DNA of 64,000 nucleotides from Cellulomonas sp. KH9 (lineage in GTDB: Bacteria > Actinomycetota > Actinomycetes > Actinomycetales > Cellulomonadaceae), in contig NZ_FOSE01000003.1 of assembly GCF_900114185.1 (NCBI RefSeq), forward strand, positions 186,001-250,000, given 5' to 3'. Below the pieces are notes generated by a model that was not told the origin of the DNA, did no database searches, and was given only the letters and a program-made list of their open reading frames with translations. A program made the translations under genes and the position numbers. Of this stretch, positions 42,101-51,613 are shown piece after piece. Each line of letters begins with the position of its first letter. The first letter of the stretch is position 1.

Positions 42101-45100
42101 TCAGCCCACGCGCACCACCTGCGCGGCCGCGCCCGGCAGGTACCCGCCGCCGCCGCCGTACAGCACCGTGAGGACGCCGGTGGAGCGGACGGCGGGCAGC
42201 GTGACGCTCGCCGCGCCGTCCGTCAGCCGGTAGGTGCCGAGCGACCGCAGCCCGAGCAGCACCGTGACGCGACCGGTGGCCGCCGGTGCGCCCTCGCCGC
42301 CGCCCACGCGCACGGTCACCGTGGGGGTGCTCCCGCGGGGGACGGTCCAGTCGTCCGCCGCGAGGGTCACGGCCGCGGGTGCCGGCGTCACGCGCAGCTG
42401 CGCGCCGGCCTGCGAGGCCTCGACGTCGGTGGTCCCGGCGAACTCCGCGACGAGCCGGTGGGTGCCGGTCGCCAGGTCGCGCGGCAGCTCGACCGTCGCG
42501 GTGCCGGTCAGCTCGTCGACCGTGAGGTCGGCGGTCCCCAGGACCTTGTCGCGCTCGCGGATCGTCACCGCGCCGGACGGTGCCCAGCTCCCGCCGGTCA
42601 CCGTGACCGTGGCCGTGGCCGGCTGCCCGTAGCGCACGCTCGCTGGCGAGACGCTCAGCGTCGTGGTGGACGTGGACGGCGCCAGCGTCACCTCCACGAC
42701 CGGCGACGACGACGGCTCCCACCGCGGGGAGGCCGGCGTGAACTCCGCGCGGAACCGGTACGTGCCGGCCCCGAGCGACCACGTGCTCCACACGCCGCCG
42801 CCGTCCACGACCTCGGTCGTGCCGATCTGCGTGTCGCCGTCGTAGAGCGTGAACGTGCCCTCGGCGTCCCGCGGGGCGACCGTCATCTGCAGCAGGTTGC
42901 CCTGGCCGGCGGTGCGCCCCGAGTCCACCTCGAGGGTCGTCGTCGTCGCGATGGCCTCCGGCACGGTCACGTCCACCACCTGTGCACGGTCGCCCGCGCC
43001 GTTGAGGTGGTGCAGCACCAGCACGTCGGCGTCGGCCGCCCCCGGGCCGCCGTGGACGGTGATCGAGCTGCCGTCGGACGCCGGGGCGACGAACAGGTCG
43101 TCGGTGGCCGGCTCGAACCACAGCGGCGGGTCGTACGGGTCGACCGTGAACGGGCCGACCGAGTCGACGACCCCGTCGCCCGACACGGCGTACGGGCTGC
43201 GCATCTGCGCCCAGACGCCGACGTCGGTGCCGGCCTCGACCCCGAGCGCCGCGAGCGGCACCGGCACCACGACCGTGCTGTTGTCGAAGGCGCCCATCTC
43301 GAGCCCGCCGGCGACCGGGTACAGCAGCTCGGGCCCGGCCAGCAGGTCACCGGTCTCCCAGTCGTACGTCTCGACGACGGTGTAGTCGGTGTCGGTCATC
43401 TTGCTGGCGATCGCCACCACGTCGGGCTCGGCGTCGCCGTCCGTGTCGACGAGCACCCACGGCCGCAGGGCGTGGCCCAGGACCGCCCAGTCGCCGTCGG
43501 TGGCGATGCCCACCCCGAGGTACCCGTCGAGCGTCGGGTCACCGCCACCGTCCACCACCGCGGGTGCGGTGGACGCCCAGCCGACGTGCCGGATGTCGCC
43601 GGCCGCGATCGTCGAGCGCGACGTCTCGACGCCCGCGGGCAGCGCCTCGAGCCGCGGCGAGTCCGCGGCGTGCACCAGCGGCGAGGCGAGGCCCGCCCAG
43701 CCCTCGGCCTCGACGTCACGACCGCTGAGCACCAGATCCGCGGTCTGCGCCGCGGCGTCGGGGAACGCCACGGCGGCGGCCTCGAGGTCGGTGGTGGGGC
43801 GCGGCGTGCCCTGCACCGGCAGCCGCCACTGCGTGCCCCCGGACGTGAGGACCAGGCGACCCGACACCTGCGAGACGTACTCGCGGGGCAGGTCGGGGAT
43901 CTGCTCGGCCTGCTGCGTGGGGTCGATCTGCCGTGCGACGGTCGCCGGGTCGGCCGTGAACGTGAGCGTCACGACGCCGGTGCCGCCGGCCGGCACCCGC
44001 AGGCTGGCGGGCGAGGCCGTGATGGTGGCGGCGCCCGCCGTGGTGCTCGAGGTGACCTGCGTGCTGTAGGTGCGGGCGGTCGACCCGAGGTTCTGCACGG
44101 TGACCGCCTTGCGGATCGTCACCGGCTCGTCCGCCAGCGGCACGACGCCGAAGCTCACCGACGTCTGCTGGGGCTGCTGCGCGTTGTACAGGAGCGTGCT
44201 GCTGGTCACCGCGGCGAGCGCGTCGACGCGGCCGGACCCGACACGGGCCGGGCCGTAGAACAGGTCGCCGCCGACCTCGGTGGCCAGGTCGTGCGTCGCG
44301 GTGTTGACGATCGCGGCCTTGATCTGCGCCGCGGACCACCCCGGGTGCGCCTCGCGGACGAGCGCGGCGATGCCGGCGACGTGCGGGGCCGCCATCGACG
44401 TCCCGTTCTTCGACGACCCGCCGTTGCCCGACCCGACGGCCGCGGACACGATCTGCTGACCGGGTGCCGCCACGTCGGGCTTGCCCCAGCCGAGCGAGCC
44501 GTGCACACCGCGCGACGAGGAAGGGCTGAGCGTGTCCGCGCCGACGTCCTGCCGGGTGCTGAGCGCGAGCGACGGACCGATGTGCGCCACGAGCGTGCCG
44601 GCCTCGATCTCGGGCAGCAGCGCGTCGGTGGCCGCCGCGGTGAGCTGGAACCCCGGGATCGCGTCGTTGCCGGAGATGCCCGCGGCGAACACGGTCATCC
44701 CGGTGGGCAGGAGCACCCCGACCGCGCCGGCGGCCGTCGCGTTGTCGAACCGCGCGACCGACCCGCACGTGCGGGTCGCGTCGTCGTCGTCCCACCACAG
44801 GTAGGCGATCTTGCCGGCGACGGTCGCGGACTGCTCGGGCGTGAAGGCGGTGCACCCGTCGAACCGCTCACCGAGGAAGGCGACCGGCGCGGTGACGTCC
44901 TCACCGGCGTAGGCGACGGAGTTCTGGCCGGCGTGGCGGCCGACGAGGGCGGGGTCGGACGCCTCGACGACCTCGAGGGCGTCGAACGCGAGGTCCTTGC
45001 CGATCGACCAGGCGACCGTCAGCCCGGCGAACCCGTTGCCGGGCGAGCCGCCGATGTCCTCGATGTCACCCTCGTTGCCGGCGGAGAGCACGACGGTGGT

Positions 45101-46225
45101 GCCGAGCGCCGTGAGCTCGGCGACCTGCGCCGACTCGGGGTCGTCCGCGGGGGAGCCGGACGCCCCCAGCGACAGGTTGAGCACGTCGAGGCGGTCGTCG
45201 AAGGAGCCGTCGCCGTCCGGGTCGGCCGCCCAGTCGAGCGCGAGCGCCGACAGGCTGCTCGAGCCGGCGACGTCGCCGAACACCTTGAGCGAGTACAGCC
45301 CGGCCGCGGGCGCGGTGCCCGGGCCGACGGGCCAGTCGTGCACGGACCCGAGCTCCGAGTAGTCGCCCTCGAACGTCTCGCCGTCGGGCGTCACGCCGTA
45401 CCCGGCGGCGGTGCCGGCCACGTGCGTGCCGTGGCCGTTCACGTCGATCGGGTTGTCGTCGGGCACGGGCACCAGCTGGGCACCCTCGCCGCCGGCGTCG
45501 TAGTCGGTCCCGGCGAAGTCGTAGCCGCCGAGGTACTTGGTCGGGTCGTACGACCCCTGCGGCGCCGGTCCGCTGCCGTTCTCGCCGTACGCGGCCTCGT
45601 AGGCCTCGACCGTGCCCGGTCCGCCGAAGGTGGCGTGGGTGTAGTCGATCCCGGTGTCGATGACGCCGATCGTGACGTCGGTGCCGAGGACCCCGGTGTC
45701 CTGCCACGTGGCCAGGGTCCGGGTGAACTCGACCTGGGCGGCGTTGTCGGGGGTGCGCTCGGCGACCAGGCGCACGGCGCGCACGCCGGGCTCGTCGGCC
45801 AGGGCGCGGAGCTGGGCCGCGTCGCCGAGCACGAGGGCACCGGACACGAGGTTGGTGACGGTCGCGAGGCGCTGCGGCTGCGCGGTGGCGGAGCGGGCGG
45901 TGGCCCCGGCCTCGGCCGGGACGACGTCCTCGGCTGCTGCCTGCGTGGCGGATGCCGCGTCGCGGACGTCGGCCGGGGTGCCGCCGTCGGCGATGACCTC
46001 GACGCCCGAGGGCGTGTCGAGCTCGACGAACGCGGTGACGGTGCCCTCGGCCGCGGCGAGCGCGTCGCCCACGCCCTCGGTCCGCTGGACCGGGACGTCG
46101 CGGCCGACCAGCAGGCCGGCGAGGTCGTCCGGCGGGGGTGCCGCGGTCGCGGCCGGTGTGCCGAGCAGCGCGGCGGTGAGGACGACGGAGGCGGCGGTCA
46201 GGCCGGCGAGCAGGCGACGTGGCAT
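42101..46225 (-). CDS. Secreted multidomain subtilisin-like serine protease (S8)
   Basis: This 1374-residue exported protease has a signal peptide (LLAGLTAASVVLTAALLGTPAATAA), an inhibitor-like prodomain, and an S8 domain with catalytic Asp190 (VIDTGIDYTH), His265 (NGHGTHVAGT) and Ser610 (NGTSMAAPHVAG). A PA-type insert lies between His and Ser, around residues 430-560. After the protease domain come an Fn3-like stretch, a long domain of unknown type, and two or three C-terminal Ig-like repeats (STTTLSVSPASVRYGQPATA; VTVRVGGGEG). No sortase or cell-wall anchor is visible, so it is probably released. It is unlinked to neighbours. Confidence 0.94.
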   Translation of the reverse strand: MPRRLLAGLTAASVVLTAALLGTPAATAAPPPDDLAGLLVGRDVPVQRTEGVGDALAAAEGTVTAFVELDTPSGVEVIADGGTPADVRDAASATQAAAEDVVPAEAGATARSATAQPQRLATVTNLVSGALVLGDAAQLRALADEPGVRAVRLVAERTPDNAAQVEFTRTLATWQDTGVLGTDVTIGVIDTGIDYTHATFGGPGTVEAYEAAYGENGSGPAPQGSYDPTKYLGGYDFAGTDYDAGGEGAQLVPVPDDNPIDVNGHGTHVAGTAAGYGVTPDGETFEGDYSELGSVHDWPVGPGTAPAAGLYSLKVFGDVAGSSSLSALALDWAADPDGDGSFDDRLDVLNLSLGASGSPADDPESAQVAELTALGTTVVLSAGNEGDIEDIGGSPGNGFAGLTVAWSIGKDLAFDALEVVEASDPALVGRHAGQNSVAYAGEDVTAPVAFLGERFDGCTAFTPEQSATVAGKIAYLWWDDDDATRTCGSVARFDNATAAGAVGVLLPTGMTVFAAGISGNDAIPGFQLTAAATDALLPEIEAGTLVAHIGPSLALSTRQDVGADTLSPSSSRGVHGSLGWGKPDVAAPGQQIVSAAVGSGNGGSSKNGTSMAAPHVAGIAALVREAHPGWSAAQIKAAIVNTATHDLATEVGGDLFYGPARVGSGRVDALAAVTSSTLLYNAQQPQQTSVSFGVVPLADEPVTIRKAVTVQNLGSTARTYSTQVTSSTTAGAATITASPASLRVPAGGTGVVTLTFTADPATVARQIDPTQQAEQIPDLPREYVSQVSGRLVLTSGGTQWRLPVQGTPRPTTDLEAAAVAFPDAAAQTADLVLSGRDVEAEGWAGLASPLVHAADSPRLEALPAGVETSRSTIAAGDIRHVGWASTAPAVVDGGGDPTLDGYLGVGIATDGDWAVLGHALRPWVLVDTDGDAEPDVVAIASKMTDTDYTVVETYDWETGDLLAGPELLYPVAGGLEMGAFDNSTVVVPVPLAALGVEAGTDVGVWAQMRSPYAVSGDGVVDSVGPFTVDPYDPPLWFEPATDDLFVAPASDGSSITVHGGPGAADADVLVLHHLNGAGDRAQVVDVTVPEAIATTTTLEVDSGRTAGQGNLLQMTVAPRDAEGTFTLYDGDTQIGTTEVVDGGGVWSTWSLGAGTYRFRAEFTPASPRWEPSSSPVVEVTLAPSTSTTTLSVSPASVRYGQPATATVTVTGGSWAPSGAVTIRERDKVLGTADLTVDELTGTATVELPRDLATGTHRLVAEFAGTTDVEASQAGAQLRVTPAPAAVTLAADDWTVPRGSTPTVTVRVGGGEGAPAATGRVTVLLGLRSLGTYRLTDGAASVTLPAVRSTGVLTVLYGGGGGYLPGAAAQVVRVG

Positions 46226-46489
46226 GTGGTCTCATCCCGGGTGTCGGACGACGCGGAGCGATCGGCGCCCCGCGGGCAGCCGCGAGGCGTCACATCCGGG
46301 TATGGCTGTTGTCACAGGTGCCCGGCGCTCCGTGAACGGTACTGACCGGTAGGCGTTTCGTCACCCCTTCTCCACAACCTGGTCGTCCGCGAGGTTCGTC
46401 GGCTTCGCGCGGTCGGCCCGGCGCACGCGCGGCGCAGGGAGGGGGAGGACCGGGACCAGGGCCGGGATCGGCCCGGGGTCGACCCGGTG

Positions 46490-46987
46490 TCAGCGGGTGC
46501 GGAGCGCCCCGACGGGCTGCGTCGCGTCGCTCGCGGCGACGGTCGGGACCGTTGCGGGGGACGCGACGCCGGGGGAGCCGAGGGGCTGGTCCGCGCCGGC
46601 GACGCCGTCGGGCACGGTCCGTGCGGTGACGAGCGGGATGGCGCCCGTGCGGGGGGCCACCACGGGGACGGACCCGGTGCGCGGCACGTCGGCAGCGGCA
46701 GGTGCCGAGGTGAAGCGGGGTTTGCGGCCCGGGCGGCGCCGGAAGCGCCGGTCCTCGATGCCCTCGAGCGTCGACGCGCGCCAGACCGCACCGCCGTTGA
46801 GCCGGCCGTCCGGGGGCGGCAGCCACGGCACCTTGCGGGACAGCCAGACGCGGATCGTCGCGTGCTCCACGTCGAGCCGCCGTGCGAGGCGGGCGATGTC
46901 GTAGAGGTCGTCCAGGCCCCCGCCGTCCGCGGCGGACGGCGGGGTGACGGTCCTCGCCGTGTCGTGGCGGACGTCGTCTGCGGGCAC
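46490..46987 (-). CDS. Small HTH-domain protein, putative DNA-binding regulator
   Basis: This 165-residue protein carries a MerR/excisionase-like helix-turn-helix at about residues 30-75 (LYDIARLARRLDVEHATIRV, then WLSRKVPWLPPPDGR). A basic patch (RRFRRRPGRKPRF) and a low-complexity Pro/Val/Thr tail follow. GTG 46987 was chosen because TACGCT lies 7 bases upstream on the minus strand. It is divergent from the VanY-type peptidase gene across a 128-base spacer, making that gene a candidate target (inference). No phage genes are nearby. Confidence 0.7.
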   Translation of the reverse strand: MPADDVRHDTARTVTPPSAADGGGLDDLYDIARLARRLDVEHATIRVWLSRKVPWLPPPDGRLNGGAVWRASTLEGIEDRRFRRRPGRKPRFTSAPAAADVPRTGSVPVVAPRTGAIPLVTARTVPDGVAGADQPLGSPGVASPATVPTVAASDATQPVGALRTR

Positions 46988-47115
46988 GGGCGTCAGCGTA
47001 GTCGGCCGCCGTGCGGGTGGTGTGTCGACGTGGTAACAGAACGTGCACACGATCTTCGCGGTCTCTCGGCCTCAACTTTTCTGGACGCCGGTCCGAGACA
47101 CATAACGTGTTGCGC

Positions 47116-48453
47116 GTGAGTAACAGATTGATCACCGTTCGGCGACGGGCGGGAGGCAAGCACGCCGCCCCCCGCCCCCAGCGGACGGCAGCACCCAGCA
47201 CCGCGCGCGTCCCCCGTCTCGCCATCCGTACCGCCCAGGGCGGCATCGCCCTGGCCCTCGTCCTCAGCATGGGCGCGGTCGTCATGACGACCGACGCCGA
47301 CCCGTCCGTCGCCGCAGTGGCCGGTGACGACTCCTCCCTCACCCGGGCAGCGGCCGACCGCGCGGCCGACGCGTACACCGCGCAGCTGCGCGCGCAGGCC
47401 GTCGATGCGGCGCAGGCCGCCGTCGACGAGGCCGCCGCCGTCCGCGCGGACGCCGCCGACGCCGCCGTCCCCGCCGAGCTGCTCGCCGAGCTCGACACCG
47501 CGACCGCCGAGCTGCAGGCCGCCATGGCCGACGTCGAGATCCCCGACATCGTCGAGCGGACCCGCAGCGCCTCGCGCGGTGCGGAGCGCGGCGAGCAGGA
47601 CGCCGCCGACACGGGCGCCGCGCAGACCGTCGACGCGACCGTCGACGCGGCGGACGGCGCGACCGCCGAGGACGCCGCCGCCGCCGAGGCCGCCGCGGCC
47701 GCCGCCGAGGCCGCCGCGGCCGCCGCCGAGGCGCCGGCCCAGGACGCGCAGGCCGAGCCCGCGCCCGCCGAGCAGGCTCCCGCCGAGGGCGCCCCGGCGG
47801 AGGAGGACGCGTCCGAGCGGATCGCCGACGTGACGCTGCCCCCCACCACCGACCCCGCGACCACGCCGCTGCGTGCGGCGCTCGACCGCGTCAAGGAGGT
47901 GGCCCAGGCCGTCTCCGGCACCGCGGAGCAGAAGCGGGCCGAGGCCGCGGCGGCGCAGGCCGCCGCCGAGGCCGCCGCGCAGGCCGCCGCCGAGGAGGCG
48001 GCACGCGTCGCCGCCGAGCAGGAGGCGCAGCGCGCCGCGTGGAAGGTGTCCCTGCAGGGCTACGCGAACGGGCGCATCCCCGGCGAGGCGCTGTGCGGGG
48101 TCTCCTTCGACGCCAACGCCAAGCTGCGCTGCGACGCGGCCGAGGCCCTCGAGTCGCTCAACAACGCGTTCACCGCGCACTTCGGCCGGCCGCTGCACGT
48201 GACCGACTCCTACCGGTCCTACGGTGCGCAGGTCGCGTGCCGCGCCAACAAGGGTGGCCTGTGCGCCACGCCCGGCACGTCCAACCACGGCTGGGGTCTC
48301 GCGGTCGACCTGGCCGGCGGGGTGCAGGGCTTCGGCACCGCCGAGCACCGGTGGATGCGCGAGAACGCCGGGTCGTTCCAGTGGGTCCACCCCGGCTGGG
48401 CGCAGGCCGGCGGCAGCAAGCCGGAGCCGTGGCACTGGGAGTACGTGGGCTGA
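47116..48453 (+). CDS. Secreted VanY-type carboxypeptidase (peptidase M15) with Ala-rich coiled-coil region
   Basis: This 445-residue protein has a basic start, a hydrophobic export or anchor segment (GGIALALVLSMGAVVMTT), and about 230 residues of Ala/Glu-rich helix likely to form a coiled coil or cell-wall spacer. The C-terminal M15 domain (VTDSYRSYGAQVACRANKGG; TSNHGWGLAVDL; EPWHWEYVG) has the expected zinc and catalytic residues plus Cys pairs. It should trim peptidoglycan stem peptides. GTG 47116 lies 7 bases after TAACGT (47103-47108). It is the second M15 protein of this layout in the window. Confidence 0.9.
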   Translation: MSNRLITVRRRAGGKHAAPRPQRTAAPSTARVPRLAIRTAQGGIALALVLSMGAVVMTTDADPSVAAVAGDDSSLTRAAADRAADAYTAQLRAQAVDAAQAAVDEAAAVRADAADAAVPAELLAELDTATAELQAAMADVEIPDIVERTRSASRGAERGEQDAADTGAAQTVDATVDAADGATAEDAAAAEAAAAAAEAAAAAAEAPAQDAQAEPAPAEQAPAEGAPAEEDASERIADVTLPPTTDPATTPLRAALDRVKEVAQAVSGTAEQKRAEAAAAQAAAEAAAQAAAEEAARVAAEQEAQRAAWKVSLQGYANGRIPGEALCGVSFDANAKLRCDAAEALESLNNAFTAHFGRPLHVTDSYRSYGAQVACRANKGGLCATPGTSNHGWGLAVDLAGGVQGFGTAEHRWMRENAGSFQWVHPGWAQAGGSKPEPWHWEYVG

Positions 48454-48469
48454 GTCATACGATCGGGGC

Positions 48470-49624
48470 ATGACCGAGCCGACCTCCCGCGCGCGCCCGC
48501 TCGTCGGGCGCGGGGCCGAGCTCGACGACATCGACGAGCTGCTCTCCTCCGTCGCGACCGGTGGCGGTGCCACGGTGCTGCTGGAGGGTGAGGCCGGCGT
48601 CGGTCGCACCCGGTTGGTCGAGGCGCTGCAGGGCGCCGCCGGGCTCCTGGGCATCGAGGTGTGCCTCGGGCGCGCGGTCGGTCCCGCGGCCCCGCCGTAC
48701 ACGCTGCTCACCGACGCGCTGCTCGGGCCGTCGCGCGGCCGGGACGGGCGGGGCCCGGTCGTGGCCGAGCTCGCGGCGCTGCTGGACGTCCTGCCGCCCG
48801 GACGTGCCGACGCCCCGGCGCGCTTCGCGCGGGCGGACGAGCTGTTCGCCGCCCTGGTGCGGCGCCGCGGTGAGCTCGGCCCGTGGGTGCTGGTGCTCGA
48901 GGACGTGCACCTGGCCGACCCGTGCAGCCTGCACCTGCTGGCCGACCTGGCGGGCGAGGGGGCGCTGCCCAGCGCCCTGACGGTCATGACGATGCGCGGG
49001 GTGCCGCACCGCGCCGAGCTGGACGTGGTCGTCGCCGGCTGGACCCGCGCGGGGGCCCGCTACCTGGAGCTGCGCCCGCTGGGGCCGGCCGCGACCGTCG
49101 AGCTGGCCGAGCACCTGCTGCGCGGGAGCGTCGGGCCGGCGCTGCGCGGCGTGCTCGCGACGACCGGCGGCAACCCGCGGCTCGTGGTCGACGTGCTGCG
49201 GACCGCCGAGGCGTGCGGGGTGCTGGAACGCTCGGGCGGGGTGGTCGAGGCCGTGGGCACCGGCTGGCTCGACGAGCTCGACGAGGTGGGGCGCGCCCAC
49301 GTGCAGCACCTGGGACCGCAGGTCCTCACGATGCTCGGGCAGGCGTCGGTGCTGGGCGCGTCGTTCGTCGTCGGGGACCTCGCCGCGCTGGCGGGCGAGC
49401 CCGTCACGGAGTGCTGGCGGACGCTGCGCCACGGTCTGGCCGCCGGCGTGGTCCACGCGCGCGGCGACCGCCTGGTGTTCCGCCACGACCTGGTCCGCAC
49501 GTCCCTGTACGCCGCGCTCGACGAGGGGCAGCGCCGGGCGCTGCACGCCCGCGCCGCCTGGGCGCTGCGGGCCGCGGGTGCGCCGCCGCACGTGGTCGCC
49601 GCGCACCTGGAGCGCGCGCGCTGA
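48470..49624 (+). CDS. AAA ATPase resembling the N-half of a LuxR-type (LAL) regulator
   Basis: This 384-residue protein matches the NTPase module of large ATP-binding LuxR regulators: PLVGRGAELDDIDELL, a P-loop with Arg in place of Lys (LLEGEAGVGRTRLVEAL), Walker B LVLEDVHLADP, LELRPLGPAAT and TTGGNPRLVVDVL. The usual TPR region and C-terminal LuxR helix-turn-helix are absent; the frame stops at 49624 and the downstream 70 bases carry no continuation. ATG 48470 lies 6 bases after TACGAT (48458-48463). It may be an inactive or protein-binding derivative. Confidence 0.83.
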   Translation: MTEPTSRARPLVGRGAELDDIDELLSSVATGGGATVLLEGEAGVGRTRLVEALQGAAGLLGIEVCLGRAVGPAAPPYTLLTDALLGPSRGRDGRGPVVAELAALLDVLPPGRADAPARFARADELFAALVRRRGELGPWVLVLEDVHLADPCSLHLLADLAGEGALPSALTVMTMRGVPHRAELDVVVAGWTRAGARYLELRPLGPAATVELAEHLLRGSVGPALRGVLATTGGNPRLVVDVLRTAEACGVLERSGGVVEAVGTGWLDELDEVGRAHVQHLGPQVLTMLGQASVLGASFVVGDLAALAGEPVTECWRTLRHGLAAGVVHARGDRLVFRHDLVRTSLYAALDEGQRRALHARAAWALRAAGAPPHVVAAHLERAR

Positions 49625-49695
49625 CGCGGGGCACCCCCGTAGGGTCGCTGGGGGGCGCGTCTCGCGCCCACCCACCGACGGACGAAGGAGTGGTC

Positions 49696-50136
49696 ATGCC
49701 CACGCGCACCGCACGCACCGCCTGGAACGGCACGCTGCAGGACGGCGGCGGCCAGGTCGAGCTGAGCAGCTCGAAGGTCGGCACGTACGACGTCTCGTTC
49801 CCGAAGCGGGCGGCCGAGGACGCCGGCGGCACGACGAGCCCCGAGGAGCTCATCGCCGCGGCGCACTCGTCGTGCTACGCCATGCAGCTGTCCGCGGACA
49901 TCGCCGAGGCCGGCGGGACGCCCGTCGCCCTCGAGGTGACGGCCGACGTCAGCCTCGGCCCGGACCCGGCGGGCGGCTTCCGCATCACCGGCATCGCCCT
50001 GAAGGTCCGGGGTGAGGTCGAGGGCCTCGACGAGGCCGGGTTCCAGCAGGCGGCCGAGAAGGCCAAGGCGGGATGCCCTGTCAGCAAGGCGCTGACGGGC
50101 ACGGACATCACGCTCGACGCAGCCCTGGAGTCCTGA
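49696..50136 (+). CDS. OsmC-family peroxiredoxin
   Basis: This 146-residue thiol peroxidase reduces organic hydroperoxides. Both redox Cys are present: Cys60 (AAAHSSCYAMQLS) and Cys127 (AKAGCPVSKALTG). The N-terminal beta strands (TAWNGTLQDGGGQVELSSS) and EELIAAAHSSC fit the OsmC rather than the Ohr branch. ATG 49696 has GAAGGAG 5 bases upstream. It converges with an MFS exporter gene. Confidence 0.93.
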   Translation: MPTRTARTAWNGTLQDGGGQVELSSSKVGTYDVSFPKRAAEDAGGTTSPEELIAAAHSSCYAMQLSADIAEAGGTPVALEVTADVSLGPDPAGGFRITGIALKVRGEVEGLDEAGFQQAAEKAKAGCPVSKALTGTDITLDAALES

Positions 50137-50142
50137 CACCGG

Positions 50143-50180
50143 GGCGCCCGGCGGCGCAGCGGGTCGCGCGGCCGGGCGCC
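50143..50180. terminator. Hairpin between convergent osmC-type and MFS genes
   Basis: GGCGCCCGGC (50143-50152) pairs with GCCGGGCGCC (50171-50180) around an 18-base loop that can fold further. It fills the 44-base gap between the two convergent stops, suiting a bidirectional terminator. Confidence 0.55.
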
Positions 50181-51524
50181 TCAGCCGCCGACCGCCGCCG
50201 CGCCGCGGCGCCCCGCGTCGGTCCGCCCGGCGCGCCACGACCAGGCCGCCGTGACCGCCGCCCCGAGCGCCGCCGCGGCCCATCCCCACGTCACCGACGT
50301 CACGCCGGCGACCATGACGAGGACGGCGGTGCCGAGCGCGGTGCCGAGCTGTGCGCCGGTGTTGAGGATGCCGCTGGCACTGCCCGCGAGGTGCTCCGGC
50401 ACGTCGGTCCCCAGCGCCGTCGCCGCGACCGACGCCACGCCGAGCCCCAGGCCGAGGACCGCGGCACCCGCCCCGACCGCCGCCCAGGTCGCGCCGCCCG
50501 CGACGAGGACGACGTCACCGCCGGCGACCACCGCCAGCCCCAGCCCCGCCACCGTGCGCGGTGCCCGGCGGTCGAGCAGCGGCTTGGCCGCCGCGGCCCC
50601 GACGACGACGAGCGCGCTGAGCCCGAGCAGCGTGAGCCCGGTCGCGAGCGCGGACAGGCCGAGCCGGTCCTGCAGGTGGAGGGTCGCGAGCACCGCCGCG
50701 CTGCTGGTGGTGGCGGTGTTGACGAACGACAGCACCGTCCCGTCGCGCAGCGGGACCGACCGCCACGCGGCCGGCGGGACGAGCGGGTCCGTGGCCCGCC
50801 GCATCCGTGCCACGAACCCGACGGCGGCCACCGTGCCTGCCAGGAGGAGCAGGCCGGAGCGCCCCGCCCCGGCACCCTGCTCGACGGCCGCGGCCCCCGC
50901 CACGACGCACATCACCGACGCGACGAGCAGGGCCCCGCCCACCAGGTCGAGCCCGGTCGTGCGGTCGTCGGGCGCGAGCGCGGGCACGACGAGCAGCACG
51001 CCGACCAGCAGCAGCGCCCCGACCGGCGCGTTGACCCAGAACACGGCGCGCCAGTCGAGCGCCTCGACGAGCGCGCCGCCCACGACGAACCCGGCGGCGC
51101 CCGCGGCGGCGCCGGCCGCGCTCCACGCGGCCAGCGCGGTGCGCCGGGCGTCGGCCTCGGGCGTGGCGTGCAGCAGCAGCCGCAGCGCGGACGGGACCGA
51201 CATCGCCGCGGCGGCGCCCTGCAGCGCACGCGCGGCGAGCACCTGCGCGAGCGACCCGGCGAGCCCGCCGACGAGGGACACCGCGGCGAACCCCACGAGC
51301 CCCGCGGCCAGCACCCGGCGGTGGCCGTAGCGGTCCCCGAGGCGCGCGCCGACCACCAGCAGACCTCCGAAGAACATCGCGTACGTCGTCGCGAGCGGGC
51401 CCGCGGCGTGCGCGTCCAGGCCGAGGCCCTCGAGGACGGCGGGGATCGCGGTCGTCGCGCTCGTGACGCCGAGGACGTCGACGAACTGGACCGCGCACAG
51501 GACCGTGACCGGGGCTTTCCGCAC
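50181..51524 (-). CDS. MFS transporter, drug-export type
   Basis: This 447-residue protein has 12 or more hydrophobic helices. Seen: the motif A loop RLGDRYGHRR, the helix-5 motif C-like stretch AAGAAGFVVGGALVEALDWR, and the periplasmic start FVDVLGVTSATTAIPAVLEG, all typical of EmrB/QacA-like drug/proton antiporters. GTG 51524 lies exactly 6 bases after a minus-strand TACCGT; the longer open frame upstream is not credible. The substrate is unknown, and no regulator is adjacent. Confidence 0.88.
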   Translation of the reverse strand: MRKAPVTVLCAVQFVDVLGVTSATTAIPAVLEGLGLDAHAAGPLATTYAMFFGGLLVVGARLGDRYGHRRVLAAGLVGFAAVSLVGGLAGSLAQVLAARALQGAAAAMSVPSALRLLLHATPEADARRTALAAWSAAGAAAGAAGFVVGGALVEALDWRAVFWVNAPVGALLLVGVLLVVPALAPDDRTTGLDLVGGALLVASVMCVVAGAAAVEQGAGAGRSGLLLLAGTVAAVGFVARMRRATDPLVPPAAWRSVPLRDGTVLSFVNTATTSSAAVLATLHLQDRLGLSALATGLTLLGLSALVVVGAAAAKPLLDRRAPRTVAGLGLAVVAGGDVVLVAGGATWAAVGAGAAVLGLGLGVASVAATALGTDVPEHLAGSASGILNTGAQLGTALGTAVLVMVAGVTSVTWGWAAAALGAAVTAAWSWRAGRTDAGRRGAAAVGG

Positions 51525-51613
51525 GGCCCGACGGTACGACGCGCCTCCCACACGGGCGCTGCCGACTGGACGGCCCGTGCAGGTCCCGGTGGCGTGGTGG
51601 GACACTGCCGGAC

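Noticed and set aside
46226-46489. A riboswitch or cis-regulatory RNA upstream of the subtilase or VanY-type gene (for example the c-di-AMP ydaO type)
   Set aside because: I could not find the conserved core of such elements; the M15 gene appears leaderless and the spacer contains only weak symmetry.
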